This document shows, one piece after another, positions 44,747 through 53,527 of a stretch of DNA of 64,000 nucleotides (positions are counted from its first letter, which is position 1; each line of letters starts with the position of its first letter). The position numbers were made by a program, and so were the translations under genes. The DNA lies in contig JAFTXZ010000011.1 in assembly GCA_017461385.1 (NCBI GenBank), positions 1 to 64,000 of the forward strand, given 5' to 3'. A model generated the notes under the pieces. That model saw only the letters and a list, made by a program, of their open reading frames with translations, searched no databases and was not told the origin of the DNA. Source of the stretch: Clostridia bacterium. GTDB lineage: Bacteria > Bacillota > Clostridia > Oscillospirales > CAG-272.

Positions 44747-44758
44747 GTAAATACTTGA
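44743..44758. promoter_or_regulatory. Dyad between divergent -35 boxes (possible operator)
   Basis: TCAAGTA-AA-TACTTGA, a perfect 7-bp inverted repeat, overlaps the -35 boxes of both the rbsK and the SLC13-type promoters. A bound regulator could control both directions. Confidence 0.5.
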
Positions 44759-44783
44759 CAAAAATTAAAATAAATAGTATAAT
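44755..44783 (+). promoter_or_regulatory. Promoter of the SLC13-type transporter
   Basis: TTGACA (44755-44760), 17 nt, TATAAT (44778-44783), an ideal consensus. Confidence 0.85.
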
Positions 44784-44814
44784 GCCACAGGACAAAAAAC
44801 GAAGGGAGAGCGTT

Positions 44815-45987
44815 ATGAGAGCAACAGGCTATAAGCATCATGGCTTTAACGTAAGAGAATTGCTTTTGCGCATAAAGGGTGTAGTGTTACCCTTTGCCAA
44901 GAAAAACGTTGTTATGATAATTGCAGGATTATGTGCGCTTGTAACCTGCTTCATAGTACCACCTGATAGTGAATATCTTGACTATTTTGACTTAAAGACC
45001 CTTTCGTGCCTATTCTGCGTTTTGGCAGTGGTTTGCGCCCTTAAAAACATTAAGTTTTTCTTTTCTATTGCAAGACGCGTGGTAGAAATCTTCAAAAATA
45101 CCAGAGCAAGCGTTTTGGCACTTGTTTACATAACCTTTATTGGCTCAATGCTGATAGCTAACGATATGGCACTTTTAACCTTTTTGCCTCTTGGCTATAT
45201 TGTTTTGAAGGAAACAGGCAAGGAAAAGTATATGGCATTTACCTTTATTATGCAGAACATTTCTGCAAACCTCGGTGGAATGCTGACCCCCTTTGGCAAC
45301 CCTCAAAATCTTTATCTTTATTCAAAATTCGCCATTGACAATTTGGAGTTTATGGGAATAATGCTCCCACCCTTTTTGCTTTCCGTTGCGCTTATCACTC
45401 TTTGTACCCTTATCTTTGTAAAAAAGGAAGCAATCGAAATAAAGGGGGACAGGATAAGCCTACCACCTGTCAGATTAAGCGTTTACCTTGCGCTTTTCCT
45501 TTTGGCGATTCTCATAGTATTCCGTGGCATACCCTATCAAATCGGACTGATTTTGATTCCAATTGTCCTTTTATTTATGGACAGACGCGCTCTTTTGAAG
45601 GTGGATTATCCCTTGCTTTTAACCTTTGTATTCTTCTTCATATTTTCTGGAAATATGGCAAGAATAGATGGGGTAGCATATTTGCTAGAGGGCTTTTTAC
45701 AGCTTGATACGATGATAGCCTCAGCATTGTCCTGTCAGGTCATCAGTAACGTGCCAAGCGCAATCCTGCTCTCCCAATTCACAACAGATTACAAGGGACT
45801 TTTGCTAGGTGTTAATATCGGTGGTGTCGGCACTCTTATTTCGTCCCTTGCCAGCTTGATTACCCTAAGAGAGTACGCAAAGCATAATCCACAGGGCACA
45901 AGGGACTATATTTTGAAGTTCTCCCTGTTTAATTTTGGATTTTTAGCAATCCTTATTGGATTTATGTGTATTTTAAGACTATTTTAA
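44815..45987 (+). CDS. SLC13/citrate-transporter-like permease
   Basis: A 390-aa membrane protein with about ten hydrophobic segments. The central NDMALLTFLPLG and QNISANLGGMLTPFGNPQNLYLYS match the ion-transporter superfamily (CitM/ArsB/NhaD-like), and a second half-repeat has SNVPSAILLSQF and GGVGTLISSLASLI. The substrate is probably an anion or carboxylate, but the sequence does not settle it. The start at 44815 follows AGGGAGAG; the in-frame sequence upstream is promoter. It is divergent from the rbsK-GH43 operon. Confidence 0.75.
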   Translation: MRATGYKHHGFNVRELLLRIKGVVLPFAKKNVVMIIAGLCALVTCFIVPPDSEYLDYFDLKTLSCLFCVLAVVCALKNIKFFFSIARRVVEIFKNTRASVLALVYITFIGSMLIANDMALLTFLPLGYIVLKETGKEKYMAFTFIMQNISANLGGMLTPFGNPQNLYLYSKFAIDNLEFMGIMLPPFLLSVALITLCTLIFVKKEAIEIKGDRISLPPVRLSVYLALFLLAILIVFRGIPYQIGLILIPIVLLFMDRRALLKVDYPLLLTFVFFFIFSGNMARIDGVAYLLEGFLQLDTMIASALSCQVISNVPSAILLSQFTTDYKGLLLGVNIGGVGTLISSLASLITLREYAKHNPQGTRDYILKFSLFNFGFLAILIGFMCILRLF

Positions 45988-45990
45988 GGC

Positions 45991-46019
45991 TTGAAAATAA
46001 TAATTAAATATGGTACAAT
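45991..46019 (+). promoter_or_regulatory. Promoter of the small membrane protein
   Basis: TTGAAA (45991-45996), 17 nt ending in TATGG, TACAAT (46014-46019). Confidence 0.7.
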
Positions 46020-46041
46020 ATTTTGGAAATGAGGTGTTGCT

Positions 46042-46371
46042 ATGAAATCTAGAAGCAAAAAGCTTTTGAACGCTTCCATTAAAAGAATGTCAAGACAGGA
46101 GCTAAAGGAGCAGGTTTCTCAATCTAAAAAAACAATTATAAAGGCAGGCGTAATTCCAGCTGTTTTGTGGGGCTTGCTTGATATTGGTGCAATAATTGCC
46201 CTTGTGCTTTATTGCGAGGTTCATATTGCACTGTACATTGGCTTAATGGTAGCCATTGGACTTTTGTCCCTTTTCGTATTTATCTCACTTATGAAAATGG
46301 TAACAAGGCTCAATCGTGTAAACGGCGACCTTAAGGACGCAGGCGTTGACCCAAAATCATTAAAGAAATAA
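46042..46371 (+). CDS. Small two-helix membrane protein
   Basis: A 109-aa protein with a basic N-terminus (MKSRSKKLLNASIKRMSRQELKEQ), two membrane segments (about 38-58 and 63-83) separated by a short loop, and a charged C-terminus. No known family is recognised. It has its own promoter, a GAGGTG ribosome-binding site and a shared bidirectional terminator. Confidence 0.6.
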   Translation: MKSRSKKLLNASIKRMSRQELKEQVSQSKKTIIKAGVIPAVLWGLLDIGAIIALVLYCEVHIALYIGLMVAIGLLSLFVFISLMKMVTRLNRVNGDLKDAGVDPKSLKK

Positions 46372-46408
46372 AAAAAGGTCTTAGCGAAAATGGCTAAGAC
46401 CTTTTTGT
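46372..46408. terminator. Bidirectional terminator
   Basis: The stem AGGTCTTAGC/GCTAAGACCT has A-runs and T-runs on both sides and lies between convergent genes. Confidence 0.85.
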
Positions 46409-46418
46409 TTATAAATAG

Positions 46419-47243
46419 TCATTGTGTAATAAAGTGCGTGTCGTATTCTTCAATATCGTAAACATCTACATAATCAATGTAAGTAAAGCTGTTACTGTCA
46501 AAATCATACTCATAGGTTAAAACAACACCACCCAAAAAGTTATCAGCAGCGACAAATTGAAAATATATTTTGCCATCAATTACAAATGCTTTGTAGTATC
46601 GAAGCTTTGAAATGTTATTAATTTCATTTGCGTGAGTTGCTTGCAAAATTAAAGACAGATCATCTTCACACAAAGCAATGGTTTCGTTTGTAGATAGACA
46701 CGTAATTTCGTAATAATAGGGCTGAAAATTTTCGTATCTAACCTTATTTACCGTATAATCACAATTTGATTTTTCCATAATAAGCTCTTTAACCTCTTTT
46801 GGTGACAAGCCCTTGACCTCTTCAAGCTCTCCGAGGCTAAAATAATATATAGCTTGACTTTTGTTTTCCTCAAAGAAGGCTATTGCATAATCGAAATAGG
46901 TATATTTGGCGACAGTGTTATCAAAGCTAATTATTTGTTCAATGGAGTTTCCGTAATAGTCCTTTTTTACTAAAGAGTTGTTTTCAAAGACAAAAGCATA
47001 ATCTTTATCTAAATGAACAATCCATCCACCATTCCAGTCAATCTCCTTGTCCTGCAAATATATTGTGTGGTAAGAGGAGTAGACAACGTTTTTATTCTTA
47101 GGTACGTTCTCAAAATAATGCAATACCTCATTGTATTTTTGATGTTCCATGGAAAGATTAGCAGCAAAAACACCGACTATGGTCAGTAAAATAGTGATAA
47201 CGATAAAAAATGCAATAATTCCGAGACGTTTCTGCTTTGTCAT
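46419..47243 (-). CDS. Membrane-anchored hypothetical protein
   Basis: A 274-aa protein with a single N-terminal membrane anchor (about 7-29, LGIIAFFIVITILLTIVGVFAA) and an extracytoplasmic part rich in Tyr, Phe and acidic residues, with repeated strand-like segments (GGWIVHLDKDYAFVFENN, AIYYFSLGELEEV). No family is recognised; a beta-propeller-like fold is possible. AGGAGG precedes the start. It lies 14 nt after the GH2 stop and is the last gene of the MFS-GH2 operon. Confidence 0.6.
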   Translation of the reverse strand: MTKQKRLGIIAFFIVITILLTIVGVFAANLSMEHQKYNEVLHYFENVPKNKNVVYSSYHTIYLQDKEIDWNGGWIVHLDKDYAFVFENNSLVKKDYYGNSIEQIISFDNTVAKYTYFDYAIAFFEENKSQAIYYFSLGELEEVKGLSPKEVKELIMEKSNCDYTVNKVRYENFQPYYYEITCLSTNETIALCEDDLSLILQATHANEINNISKLRYYKAFVIDGKIYFQFVAADNFLGGVVLTYEYDFDSNSFTYIDYVDVYDIEEYDTHFITQ

Positions 47244-47257
47244 TCAAAATACCTCCT

Positions 47258-48943
47258 TTATATCCTTAGCTTCCTTGCAAGCGCAACCATTTTGTCCTTG
47301 TCAACCTTGCAAATCTCTCGGTCGTAGGTCAAAAGGCCGTTTGTTTCGTCCTCAACGTCGGAAAGCTGAGTAAGAATTGCACCGCAAAGTCCAGCCTTGG
47401 CAAATGGGATAATCTCGTTTTCGTAAAGCTCTATAAGAGCATTTTCAAATTCTCCCTTATCCTTAAATAGCCTGTAGCCGTAGGTCTTTTTCTCGTTTGC
47501 CACGTGCCCGTCAACCTTGTAGGAATAGCCACCAAACTCGCTTAACACAATAGGCAAATCGCTTTTTATTATCTTGACAGGCTTAAAGTAAACGTGCAAG
47601 GATTCCACCTGACTTTTCTTTTTCTTAAACCAGCCAGAGGTTGTGTCAATAATTCTTGTTTTGTCAAGGGCGTAAAGCTCCTTGTATGCTTCATCGCTTG
47701 CAAATTGACCCCAGCCCTCATTGAAAATAGTCCAATAGAGAATACAGGGGTGATTATATAGCTGTGCAACAGTGCCACGCATTTCCTTTAGGAAATACTC
47801 TCTTTCCTTTTTGGAACGCCTTTTTTCTGGCAAGCTCTTAAGTCCAATTGTAGGCAGAGCAGTATCGTAAAGGAAGCTATACCTTCCGTTGTTTACCATA
47901 TCCTGAAAAACAACCATACCCTGCTTGTCGCACTCATAATAAAACCACTCAGGCTCAATTTTAATATGCTTTCTTAGGGTATTGAAGCCTAAATCCTTCA
48001 TCGCCTTAACGTCCTGCCTATATAAATCAGGACTAGCAGGGGTGTAAATTCCATCACTAAAGTAGCCTTGGTCTAAAACACCGTTAAAGAAGTAGGGCTT
48101 GCCGTTCAGACAAAGCCTTTTTACCCCGTCAACCTCGCGCACGTCAATTGTGCGAAGGGCGAAGTAGGAGCTTATCTGGTCGTTTTTACCCTTAACTGTA
48201 AAATAGTAAAGGTGAGGACACTCAGGAGACCAAAAAACAGGATTTTCAAGCTTGATTTTCACTCCGCCAATTTGGTCAAGCACCTTGGTAATTGGGAATA
48301 TTAGGCTCTTTTCATCAAGGCTAAGGGTTAGCTCACCCTCCTCGATTCCGTAAACTAAAATCTCCACCATGTCGCCTTGCGGGGTGATTTTTAACGACTT
48401 AATATAGTGGTATGGCACGGATTCAAGCCATATACTTTGCCATATACCAGAAATCGGAGTGTACCACATGCCACCACGCTTATGGCGTTGCTTGCCGTAG
48501 GGCAAAGCATGCTTGCTGAGCTGGTCGCTTACCCTTATTTCAATTTTGTTTTCCTCCTCTAAGTAGTCGGTTATATCAAGAGAGCTTGAAAGATAACCAC
48601 CAACAAGAGAGCCTGCGTGCTTGGAATTAATAAAAATAGAGCACTTTTGGTCAATTGCGCCAATGTTCAAAATAACTCTATCCTTGACAAAGCCCTGTGG
48701 CAGAGTAAAGGTGCGTGTGTAAATTAAAATATCCTTTTCAGAAAATTCTCTGCCAACGCCCGACAAAATAGACTCTGGTGGGTAGGGCACAAGGATTTTC
48801 ATTTTTTCCTCCCTGACCTGTAGATTCCACTCGCCATTTAAGGAGAAAAAGGATTCACGCCTCAATTGAGGTCTTGGATAAAGGTCGTATTCGTTTCCCT
48901 TTAATTCCTTGCCCTGTTTAGTTAATAAATGCTTTATTTTCAT
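47258..48943 (-). CDS. Glycoside hydrolase family 2 enzyme
   Basis: A 561-aa enzyme with the GH2 order: sugar-binding jelly roll (about 30-180, SLNGEWNLQV and VLNIGAIDQKCSIFIN-type strands), immunoglobulin-like domain (about 182-265) and TIM barrel (about 275-560). Acid/base E409 is in TIFNEGWGQF and the probable nucleophile E469 in IVLSEFGGYS. It lacks the long C-terminal domains of LacZ, so it is closer to the beta-glucuronidase or small beta-galactosidase group. No signal peptide. Its start overlaps the MFS transporter stop by 4 nt, implying that the transporter imports its substrate. Confidence 0.88.
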   Translation of the reverse strand: MKIKHLLTKQGKELKGNEYDLYPRPQLRRESFFSLNGEWNLQVREEKMKILVPYPPESILSGVGREFSEKDILIYTRTFTLPQGFVKDRVILNIGAIDQKCSIFINSKHAGSLVGGYLSSSLDITDYLEEENKIEIRVSDQLSKHALPYGKQRHKRGGMWYTPISGIWQSIWLESVPYHYIKSLKITPQGDMVEILVYGIEEGELTLSLDEKSLIFPITKVLDQIGGVKIKLENPVFWSPECPHLYYFTVKGKNDQISSYFALRTIDVREVDGVKRLCLNGKPYFFNGVLDQGYFSDGIYTPASPDLYRQDVKAMKDLGFNTLRKHIKIEPEWFYYECDKQGMVVFQDMVNNGRYSFLYDTALPTIGLKSLPEKRRSKKEREYFLKEMRGTVAQLYNHPCILYWTIFNEGWGQFASDEAYKELYALDKTRIIDTTSGWFKKKKSQVESLHVYFKPVKIIKSDLPIVLSEFGGYSYKVDGHVANEKKTYGYRLFKDKGEFENALIELYENEIIPFAKAGLCGAILTQLSDVEDETNGLLTYDREICKVDKDKMVALARKLRI

Positions 48944-50271
48944 TTGCCTTCCTCACTGGATTTTTTGCTTAGATGGCGCACTAGGAAAATCGCACCGACA
49001 AGAAGCAGACAAAGCACAAGAGCAACTATAAGTGCACCCATAAATATGTTTGCATTAGGTATAAAGGTGGAAACACCGTCGATTACTTCCTTTTCAGCAC
49101 CACTTAAAACAAGTGCACCGATTGCAGGACCAACAATGCCGGGGATTAAAACCTGACCAACAATTCTAAGGCCTTGGAACATTCCTGCCTTGTTTTCAGG
49201 AGTGTTATCTCTTATAACTGCACCGAACACTGCGTTTCCGGAAAGGAAGCCACACATCATAAGAAGCGAGCCGATAAATACAGGCACGTAGTCCCTTGTA
49301 AAGAATAGCAAAATATAGCCTAGTATTAAAAGAGCTATGCTAGGAATAATAGATTTGTTGAATTTCCATCTGTCGTAAAATCTACCCCAAAGGGCAGTGA
49401 ACACACCTGCCAAAACAATGGCTGGAGCCATAATAAATACGTAGTCGGTCATTTGAAGTCCACGCTCGTAGTAGATAATTAGATAAGGCATAAACACCTG
49501 AATTGAAATGCCGAATACGGTAAATAGCAACAAATAAATGTATAGCTTAGGATTTTTCTTAATTACAGATGGCTTAAAGCCGTAAATTATGTTTCCAAAG
49601 TAATTTTGGTTACCCTGTGTCTCAATTTCAGGGTCTTTAATAATAAAGAAGCCTAAGGCACCAATCAGAATTACAAGTCCGCCGATTACGCAAAAGACAA
49701 TAGTCCAATAGTTAATCTCGGTATTCTTAATTGGTATTAGCATTGCACCACCGAAAACTACTAAAATAGCCATAAGAGGCATCATTGCGTTAATGCCCTC
49801 TGCCATACCTCTGTTTTTCTCAGTGGTTGAGTCAGTAAGCCAAGCATTGAAGCAGGCATCGTTTGCACTTGAGCCGAAGAAGGTCATTATACAGTCTAGA
49901 ATAATGGTAATAGTTATACATATAGCACTAACAGATGCAACTGCTGGGAAAATAGCTCCCACGATATCTGCTCTTACTAGAGCAAAGGCTAAAATAGACA
50001 CTCCCCAAAGGATATAGCCAAGGCAAATGAAAATTTTCCTCTTACCAAGCTTGTCGCTTAACGCACCTATTAAAACCGTTGTAAGAGTTGCTGCCACAGA
50101 GGAGGCACCAACCATCAATGAAATTTGGGTTTCGCTTGCACCGAACATATTGTAAATAAATACGTTAAAGTACATATTTTCAACAACCCAAGCCACCTGA
50201 CCAATCAGGCTGAATATTATTAGAGTAGCAAGAAACTTGCCACTCCTTTTTTCTTTAATCTTCTTATCCAT
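48940..50271 (-). CDS. MFS transporter, probably sugar or oligosaccharide
   Basis: A 443-aa polytopic protein with about 12 membrane segments. GALSDKLGKRKIF (about 63-75) is the MFS loop 2-3 motif. The pattern resembles the glycoside-cation symporter/SLC45-like branch of MFS. The neighbouring GH2 enzyme, overlapping by 4 nt, suggests import of a beta-linked glycoside. No strong promoter is seen upstream; the 234-nt gap to the YitT gene is taken up by two short repeat elements that may have separated it from its original promoter. Confidence 0.8.
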   Translation of the reverse strand: MDKKIKEKRSGKFLATLIIFSLIGQVAWVVENMYFNVFIYNMFGASETQISLMVGASSVAATLTTVLIGALSDKLGKRKIFICLGYILWGVSILAFALVRADIVGAIFPAVASVSAICITITIILDCIMTFFGSSANDACFNAWLTDSTTEKNRGMAEGINAMMPLMAILVVFGGAMLIPIKNTEINYWTIVFCVIGGLVILIGALGFFIIKDPEIETQGNQNYFGNIIYGFKPSVIKKNPKLYIYLLLFTVFGISIQVFMPYLIIYYERGLQMTDYVFIMAPAIVLAGVFTALWGRFYDRWKFNKSIIPSIALLILGYILLFFTRDYVPVFIGSLLMMCGFLSGNAVFGAVIRDNTPENKAGMFQGLRIVGQVLIPGIVGPAIGALVLSGAEKEVIDGVSTFIPNANIFMGALIVALVLCLLLVGAIFLVRHLSKKSSEEGK

Positions 50272-50291
50272 AAAAACCTCAGTTTATTTAC

Positions 50292-50310
50292 ACAATTCTA
50301 AATCCCTTAC
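50292..50310 (+). repeat. Direct repeat of the YitT gene end, copy 1
   Basis: ACAATTCTAAATCCCTTAC, a 19-nt word that also occurs at 50388-50406 (one change) and at 50509-50527, where it encodes the last residues of YitT. The three copies bracket the two elements as target duplications. Confidence 0.8.
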
Positions 50311-50387
50311 AAGCCTTCCCCTTGAGGGGAAGGTGGCTGCAAAGCAGGCGAATGAGGTGTAGCCTCGCACCGAGGCGTACAAACTAT
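50311..50387 (+). repeat. Interspersed repeat, copy 4 (77 nt)
   Basis: Begins with CCTTCCCCTTGAGGGGAAGG, a perfect hairpin, and ends GAGGTGTAGCCTCGCACCGAGGCG. Flanked by 19-nt direct repeats. Confidence 0.85.
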
Positions 50388-50406
50388 ACAATTCTAAATC
50401 TCTTAC

Positions 50407-50508
50407 AAGCCTTCCCCTTGAGGGCACCCTTCAGGGCGTGCCTTGTGCAGAAGGTGGCTGCAAAGCAGGCGAATGAGGTGTAGCCTCGCACCGAGGCGTA
50501 CAAATTAT
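50407..50508 (+). repeat. Interspersed repeat, copy 5 (102 nt)
   Basis: Same ends as copy 4, with about 25 nt more in the middle (ACCCTTCAGGGCGTGCCTTG), a word also present in the long copies at 1-182 and 27217-27435. Flanked by 19-nt direct repeats. Confidence 0.85.
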
Positions 50509-51482
50509 ACAATTCTAAATCCCTTACCTAGTATATCCGTTGAGTTTGTAATGATACTAAAGGCGTGGGGGTCGTTGACTCTGATAAACTTCTTAAGCAA
50601 AGACGCCTGCTGACGATTCAAAACGGTAATTATCATACGCTTGTTATCGTGGGTAAAGGAGCCTGTGCACATAGAAACAGTCGCGCCTCTATGTAGCTCG
50701 TTATTGATAAAGGCGCAAATTGCCTCGTCCTTATCTGTAACTATGATGAAGCACTTGTTTAGGTTAATGCCGTCGATTACGTTATCAACAATGAAGGACT
50801 TAATAACAAGACCGCAAAGGGAATAAAGACCTATTTCAATTCCAAAGGCGATAGCACCTAAAATAACCAAAACCACGTCGGTAATTAAAAGGGCAGTGCC
50901 AATATTTACACTGGTAAACCTTTTAAGAATCATAGCTATAATGTCAGTACCACCGGAGCTTGCGTCCTGACTAAACAAAATAGCACTGCCAATTGCTATA
51001 CCACCAATGGTGAACAAAAGCTCAAGGAACTTGTCGCCTGTCAGGGACTCAGTAATTGGATAAATGTACTCCATAGCAAGAGTGGAGGCTGACAAAAGCA
51101 GGCTGGAATAAACAGTTTTAATAGCAAAATCCTTACCAAAAATAATTAGCGCCACAATTAGCAAAAGCACGTTTGCAATTGCCATAAAGGTTGATTCGTT
51201 TATGGCTGGGAAATAGTGGGTAAGCACAACGGAAAGGGAGCTGACTCCGCCAACTGTAAAGTGGTTAGGGAACTTAAAGAAGTAAACGCCACAGGCAACG
51301 AAAAGCGTGCCAATGGTTATTAAAATATAAGACCAAAGCCCACGCAAGAACCTACCCATTTTTGTAGCAGGAACTACGTTTACGTCGGGCGTTCCCTTGA
51401 TTATTTTAGTCTTAGCTAGGCTTGGCTCAATATTCGTTTCCTTTAGCTCCTGCTGGTTTTTAATTTCAAGCTCTTGACTCAT
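50505..51482 (-). CDS. YitT family membrane protein
   Basis: A 325-aa protein with a hydrophilic N-terminus (about 1-45), five or six membrane segments (about 48-235) containing FKFPNHFTVGGVSSLSVVL and FSQDASSGGTDIIAMIL, and a C-terminal DUF2179 domain (about 240-320, CFIIVTDKDEAICAFINNELHRGATV and MIITVLNRQQASLLKKFI). The family is widespread in Bacillota; function is not established. It lies 16 nt after cysK and shares its promoter. The last residues (GKGFRIV) are duplicated twice downstream as part of repeat insertions. Confidence 0.88.
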   Translation of the reverse strand: MSQELEIKNQQELKETNIEPSLAKTKIIKGTPDVNVVPATKMGRFLRGLWSYILITIGTLFVACGVYFFKFPNHFTVGGVSSLSVVLTHYFPAINESTFMAIANVLLLIVALIIFGKDFAIKTVYSSLLLSASTLAMEYIYPITESLTGDKFLELLFTIGGIAIGSAILFSQDASSGGTDIIAMILKRFTSVNIGTALLITDVVLVILGAIAFGIEIGLYSLCGLVIKSFIVDNVIDGINLNKCFIIVTDKDEAICAFINNELHRGATVSMCTGSFTHDNKRMIITVLNRQQASLLKKFIRVNDPHAFSIITNSTDILGKGFRIV

Positions 51483-51498
51483 AATATCTCCTTAAGAC

Positions 51499-52422
51499 TT
51501 AATTGAAATAGCCGTCAACGGATAAATATCTAAGACCTGTGTCTGCCAGCAAAACTACAATGCTTTTCCCCTCCTGCTCCTTAGCAAGCTTAACACCTGC
51601 ACAAAGGGCGCTACCAGAGGAAATTCCTACACTTAGTCCCTCTTTTTTTGCAAGAAGGCTTCCGTAATAGTACGCATCATCATCGCTTACAGTAATAATT
51701 TTATCAATAATTCCCGTGTCTAAAAGCTCGGGCTTGAAGTTTGCACCAATTCCTTGTATTTTGTGAGGGCCTGCCACACCCCTTGAAATTAGCGGAGAGG
51801 ACTCTGGCTCAACACCAACAATTTGAATGTTATTGCTTTGCTCCTTCAGGTATCTGCCAACGCCTGTGATAGTACCACCTGTGCCAAAGGCAGAAACAAA
51901 ATAGTCAAGCTGACCGTCAAGCTGTGAATAAATTTCAGGACCTGTTGTTTCGTAATGGGCAAGGGCATTGTCTTGATTATCAAATTGTGATGGTATAAAG
52001 CTATTTTCAAGCTGGGAGGCAAGCTCCTTAGCCCTTTCGATTGCACCACTCATGCCCAAAGAGGCAGGAGTCAAAACAACCTTAGCGCCATAAGCCTCAA
52101 TTGATAAAATTCTTTCCCTTGACATATTATCAGGCATAACGATAATAACGCTATAGCCCTTTTTTGCACCAATCATAGCAAGACCAATGCCTGTATTTCC
52201 AGAGGTTGGCTCAATAATAGTGGAGCCCTTTTTCAAAAGCCCCCTTTTCTCAGCGCCCTCAATCATATAAAGTGAAGCCCTGTCCTTAGTTGAGCCACCT
52301 GGATTAAAAAGCTCAAGCTTAGCAAATAGCCTTGACTTAAGACCAAGCTCGCTTTCAAGGGAAACAAGCTCAACAAGTGGAGTTTTTCCAATAAGCTCCA
52401 GACAAGATTTGTAAATTTCCAT
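51499..52422 (-). CDS. cysK: Cysteine synthase (O-acetylserine sulfhydrylase)
   Basis: A 307-aa PLP enzyme that makes L-cysteine from O-acetylserine and sulfide. K46 in NPGGSTKDRAS is the PLP lysine; PTSGNTGIGLAMIGA binds the phosphate-side substrate loop, GTGGTITGVGRYLKE the cofactor phosphate, and ISSGSA the pyridine nitrogen. The start at 52422 follows AAAGGAG; an earlier in-frame ATG lacks such a site. First gene before YitT on the same transcript. Confidence 0.93.
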   Translation of the reverse strand: MEIYKSCLELIGKTPLVELVSLESELGLKSRLFAKLELFNPGGSTKDRASLYMIEGAEKRGLLKKGSTIIEPTSGNTGIGLAMIGAKKGYSVIIVMPDNMSRERILSIEAYGAKVVLTPASLGMSGAIERAKELASQLENSFIPSQFDNQDNALAHYETTGPEIYSQLDGQLDYFVSAFGTGGTITGVGRYLKEQSNNIQIVGVEPESSPLISRGVAGPHKIQGIGANFKPELLDTGIIDKIITVSDDDAYYYGSLLAKKEGLSVGISSGSALCAGVKLAKEQEGKSIVVLLADTGLRYLSVDGYFN

Positions 52423-52459
52423 AAATGCTCCTTTCATAAGAACACAATTATCCAACATA

Positions 52460-52488
52460 ATTTTATCATAGCGACGATAAAATTACAA
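52460..52488 (-). promoter_or_regulatory. Promoter of cysK-YitT
   Basis: On the reverse strand TTGTAA (52483-52488), 17 nt ending in TATGA, TAAAAT (52460-52465). No S-box or T-box leader is visible in the short 5' region. Confidence 0.6.
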
Positions 52489-52604
52489 GTGCATTTATAT
52501 CCTTGTATGTAATTTAATGGAATAAAATATGTGGAAAAAACACTTTAATTATTAAAAATAATATGTTATAATAGGATATATTCTGTGAAACGGGAGGAAA
52601 TGCT

Positions 52605-53495
52605 ATGGTAAAGGCAGTTATATTTGACTTAGACGGCACGCTTGTTGATACAATGGACGACCTTGGCACGGCTATGAACCGTATGCTTGTAAGGCTCGGC
52701 TATGACAAGCGCACGAAGGGTGAGCTTATTCGTTTTATCAATAACGGCGCAAGGAACTTTGTTCGTCTTTCCTTGCCAGAGGAGCTACAAAGCGTGGAGT
52801 TTGTTGTAGATAGCGCCCTTTCCACCTATGAGGCAGAGTATTCCCAATGCTATCTTGAGCAATCTGAGAGCTATGAGGGAATGAAGGAGGCTCTTTGGGG
52901 TCTTTCCGATAGAAAAATAAAGCTTGGAGTTTTGTCAAATAAGCAGGACAAATTTGTAAAGAAAATAGTCGAAAAGATATTTGGAAAAAAGCTCTTTAAG
53001 TTCGTGCAGGGCAATTTAGATAGCCTTCCTAAAAAGCCTGACCCACAGGGGGCGCTATACGTGGCAAAGCAGCTTGGCGTAAAGCCAGAGTGTTGCGTTT
53101 TTGTAGGAGATAGCGACATAGATATAGAAACGGCTAAAAATGCAAAAATGACCTCCGTTGCCGTAAGCTGGGGCTACCGTGCAGAGCAGGTTTTGAAGGA
53201 TGCAGGGGCAGACTACATAGTCCACGACACAGGCGAGCTTATTTACGCAATAGAAAAGATTTTCTATGATATGCTACCTGAAAAGAAAAAGAAAAAGCAA
53301 GCACCGCCAATGGGCGCAAACCTGATTAAGCCTGAAAAGAGCAAGGCTCAAGAGGAGCCTTCCGAGCCAATGGTGGATGAGCCAGCTCCTGCATCGGTGG
53401 CAGATGAAGCACCAAAGGAACAGCCACAAGTGGAGGTAGCTGACGCTCCACAAAAGCAACACCCACAAATAAAAGCAACAAAGCGAAAAAAATAA
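52605..53495 (+). CDS. HAD phosphatase (phosphoglycolate-phosphatase-like) with disordered tail
   Basis: A 296-aa protein. Residues 1-225 form a HAD hydrolase of Gph type: nucleophile D8 and D10 in FDLDGTLVDT, LSNKQDKFVKKIV as motif II/III region, KPDPQGALYVAKQL and FVGDSDIDIETAKNA as motif IV. It would remove phosphate from small metabolites such as 2-phosphoglycolate. From about 226 the chain becomes a low-complexity tail of Lys, Pro, Glu, Gln and Ala ending KATKRKK, which is not part of the family. TATAAT at 52567-52572 and a GGGAGG ribosome-binding site support the start. Confidence 0.85.
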   Translation: MVKAVIFDLDGTLVDTMDDLGTAMNRMLVRLGYDKRTKGELIRFINNGARNFVRLSLPEELQSVEFVVDSALSTYEAEYSQCYLEQSESYEGMKEALWGLSDRKIKLGVLSNKQDKFVKKIVEKIFGKKLFKFVQGNLDSLPKKPDPQGALYVAKQLGVKPECCVFVGDSDIDIETAKNAKMTSVAVSWGYRAEQVLKDAGADYIVHDTGELIYAIEKIFYDMLPEKKKKKQAPPMGANLIKPEKSKAQEEPSEPMVDEPAPASVADEAPKEQPQVEVADAPQKQHPQIKATKRKK

Positions 53496-53499
53496 AAAA

Positions 53500-53527
53500 G
53501 AGTGAGCCACGGCTCACTCTTTTTATA
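53500..53527. terminator. Bidirectional terminator
   Basis: The stem AGAGTGAGCC/GGCTCACTCT, with A-run and T-run sides, between convergent genes. Confidence 0.85.

Noticed and set aside
52423-52460. S-box or T-box leader before cysK
   Set aside because: The 5' region after the -10 box is only about 40 nt, too short for either.
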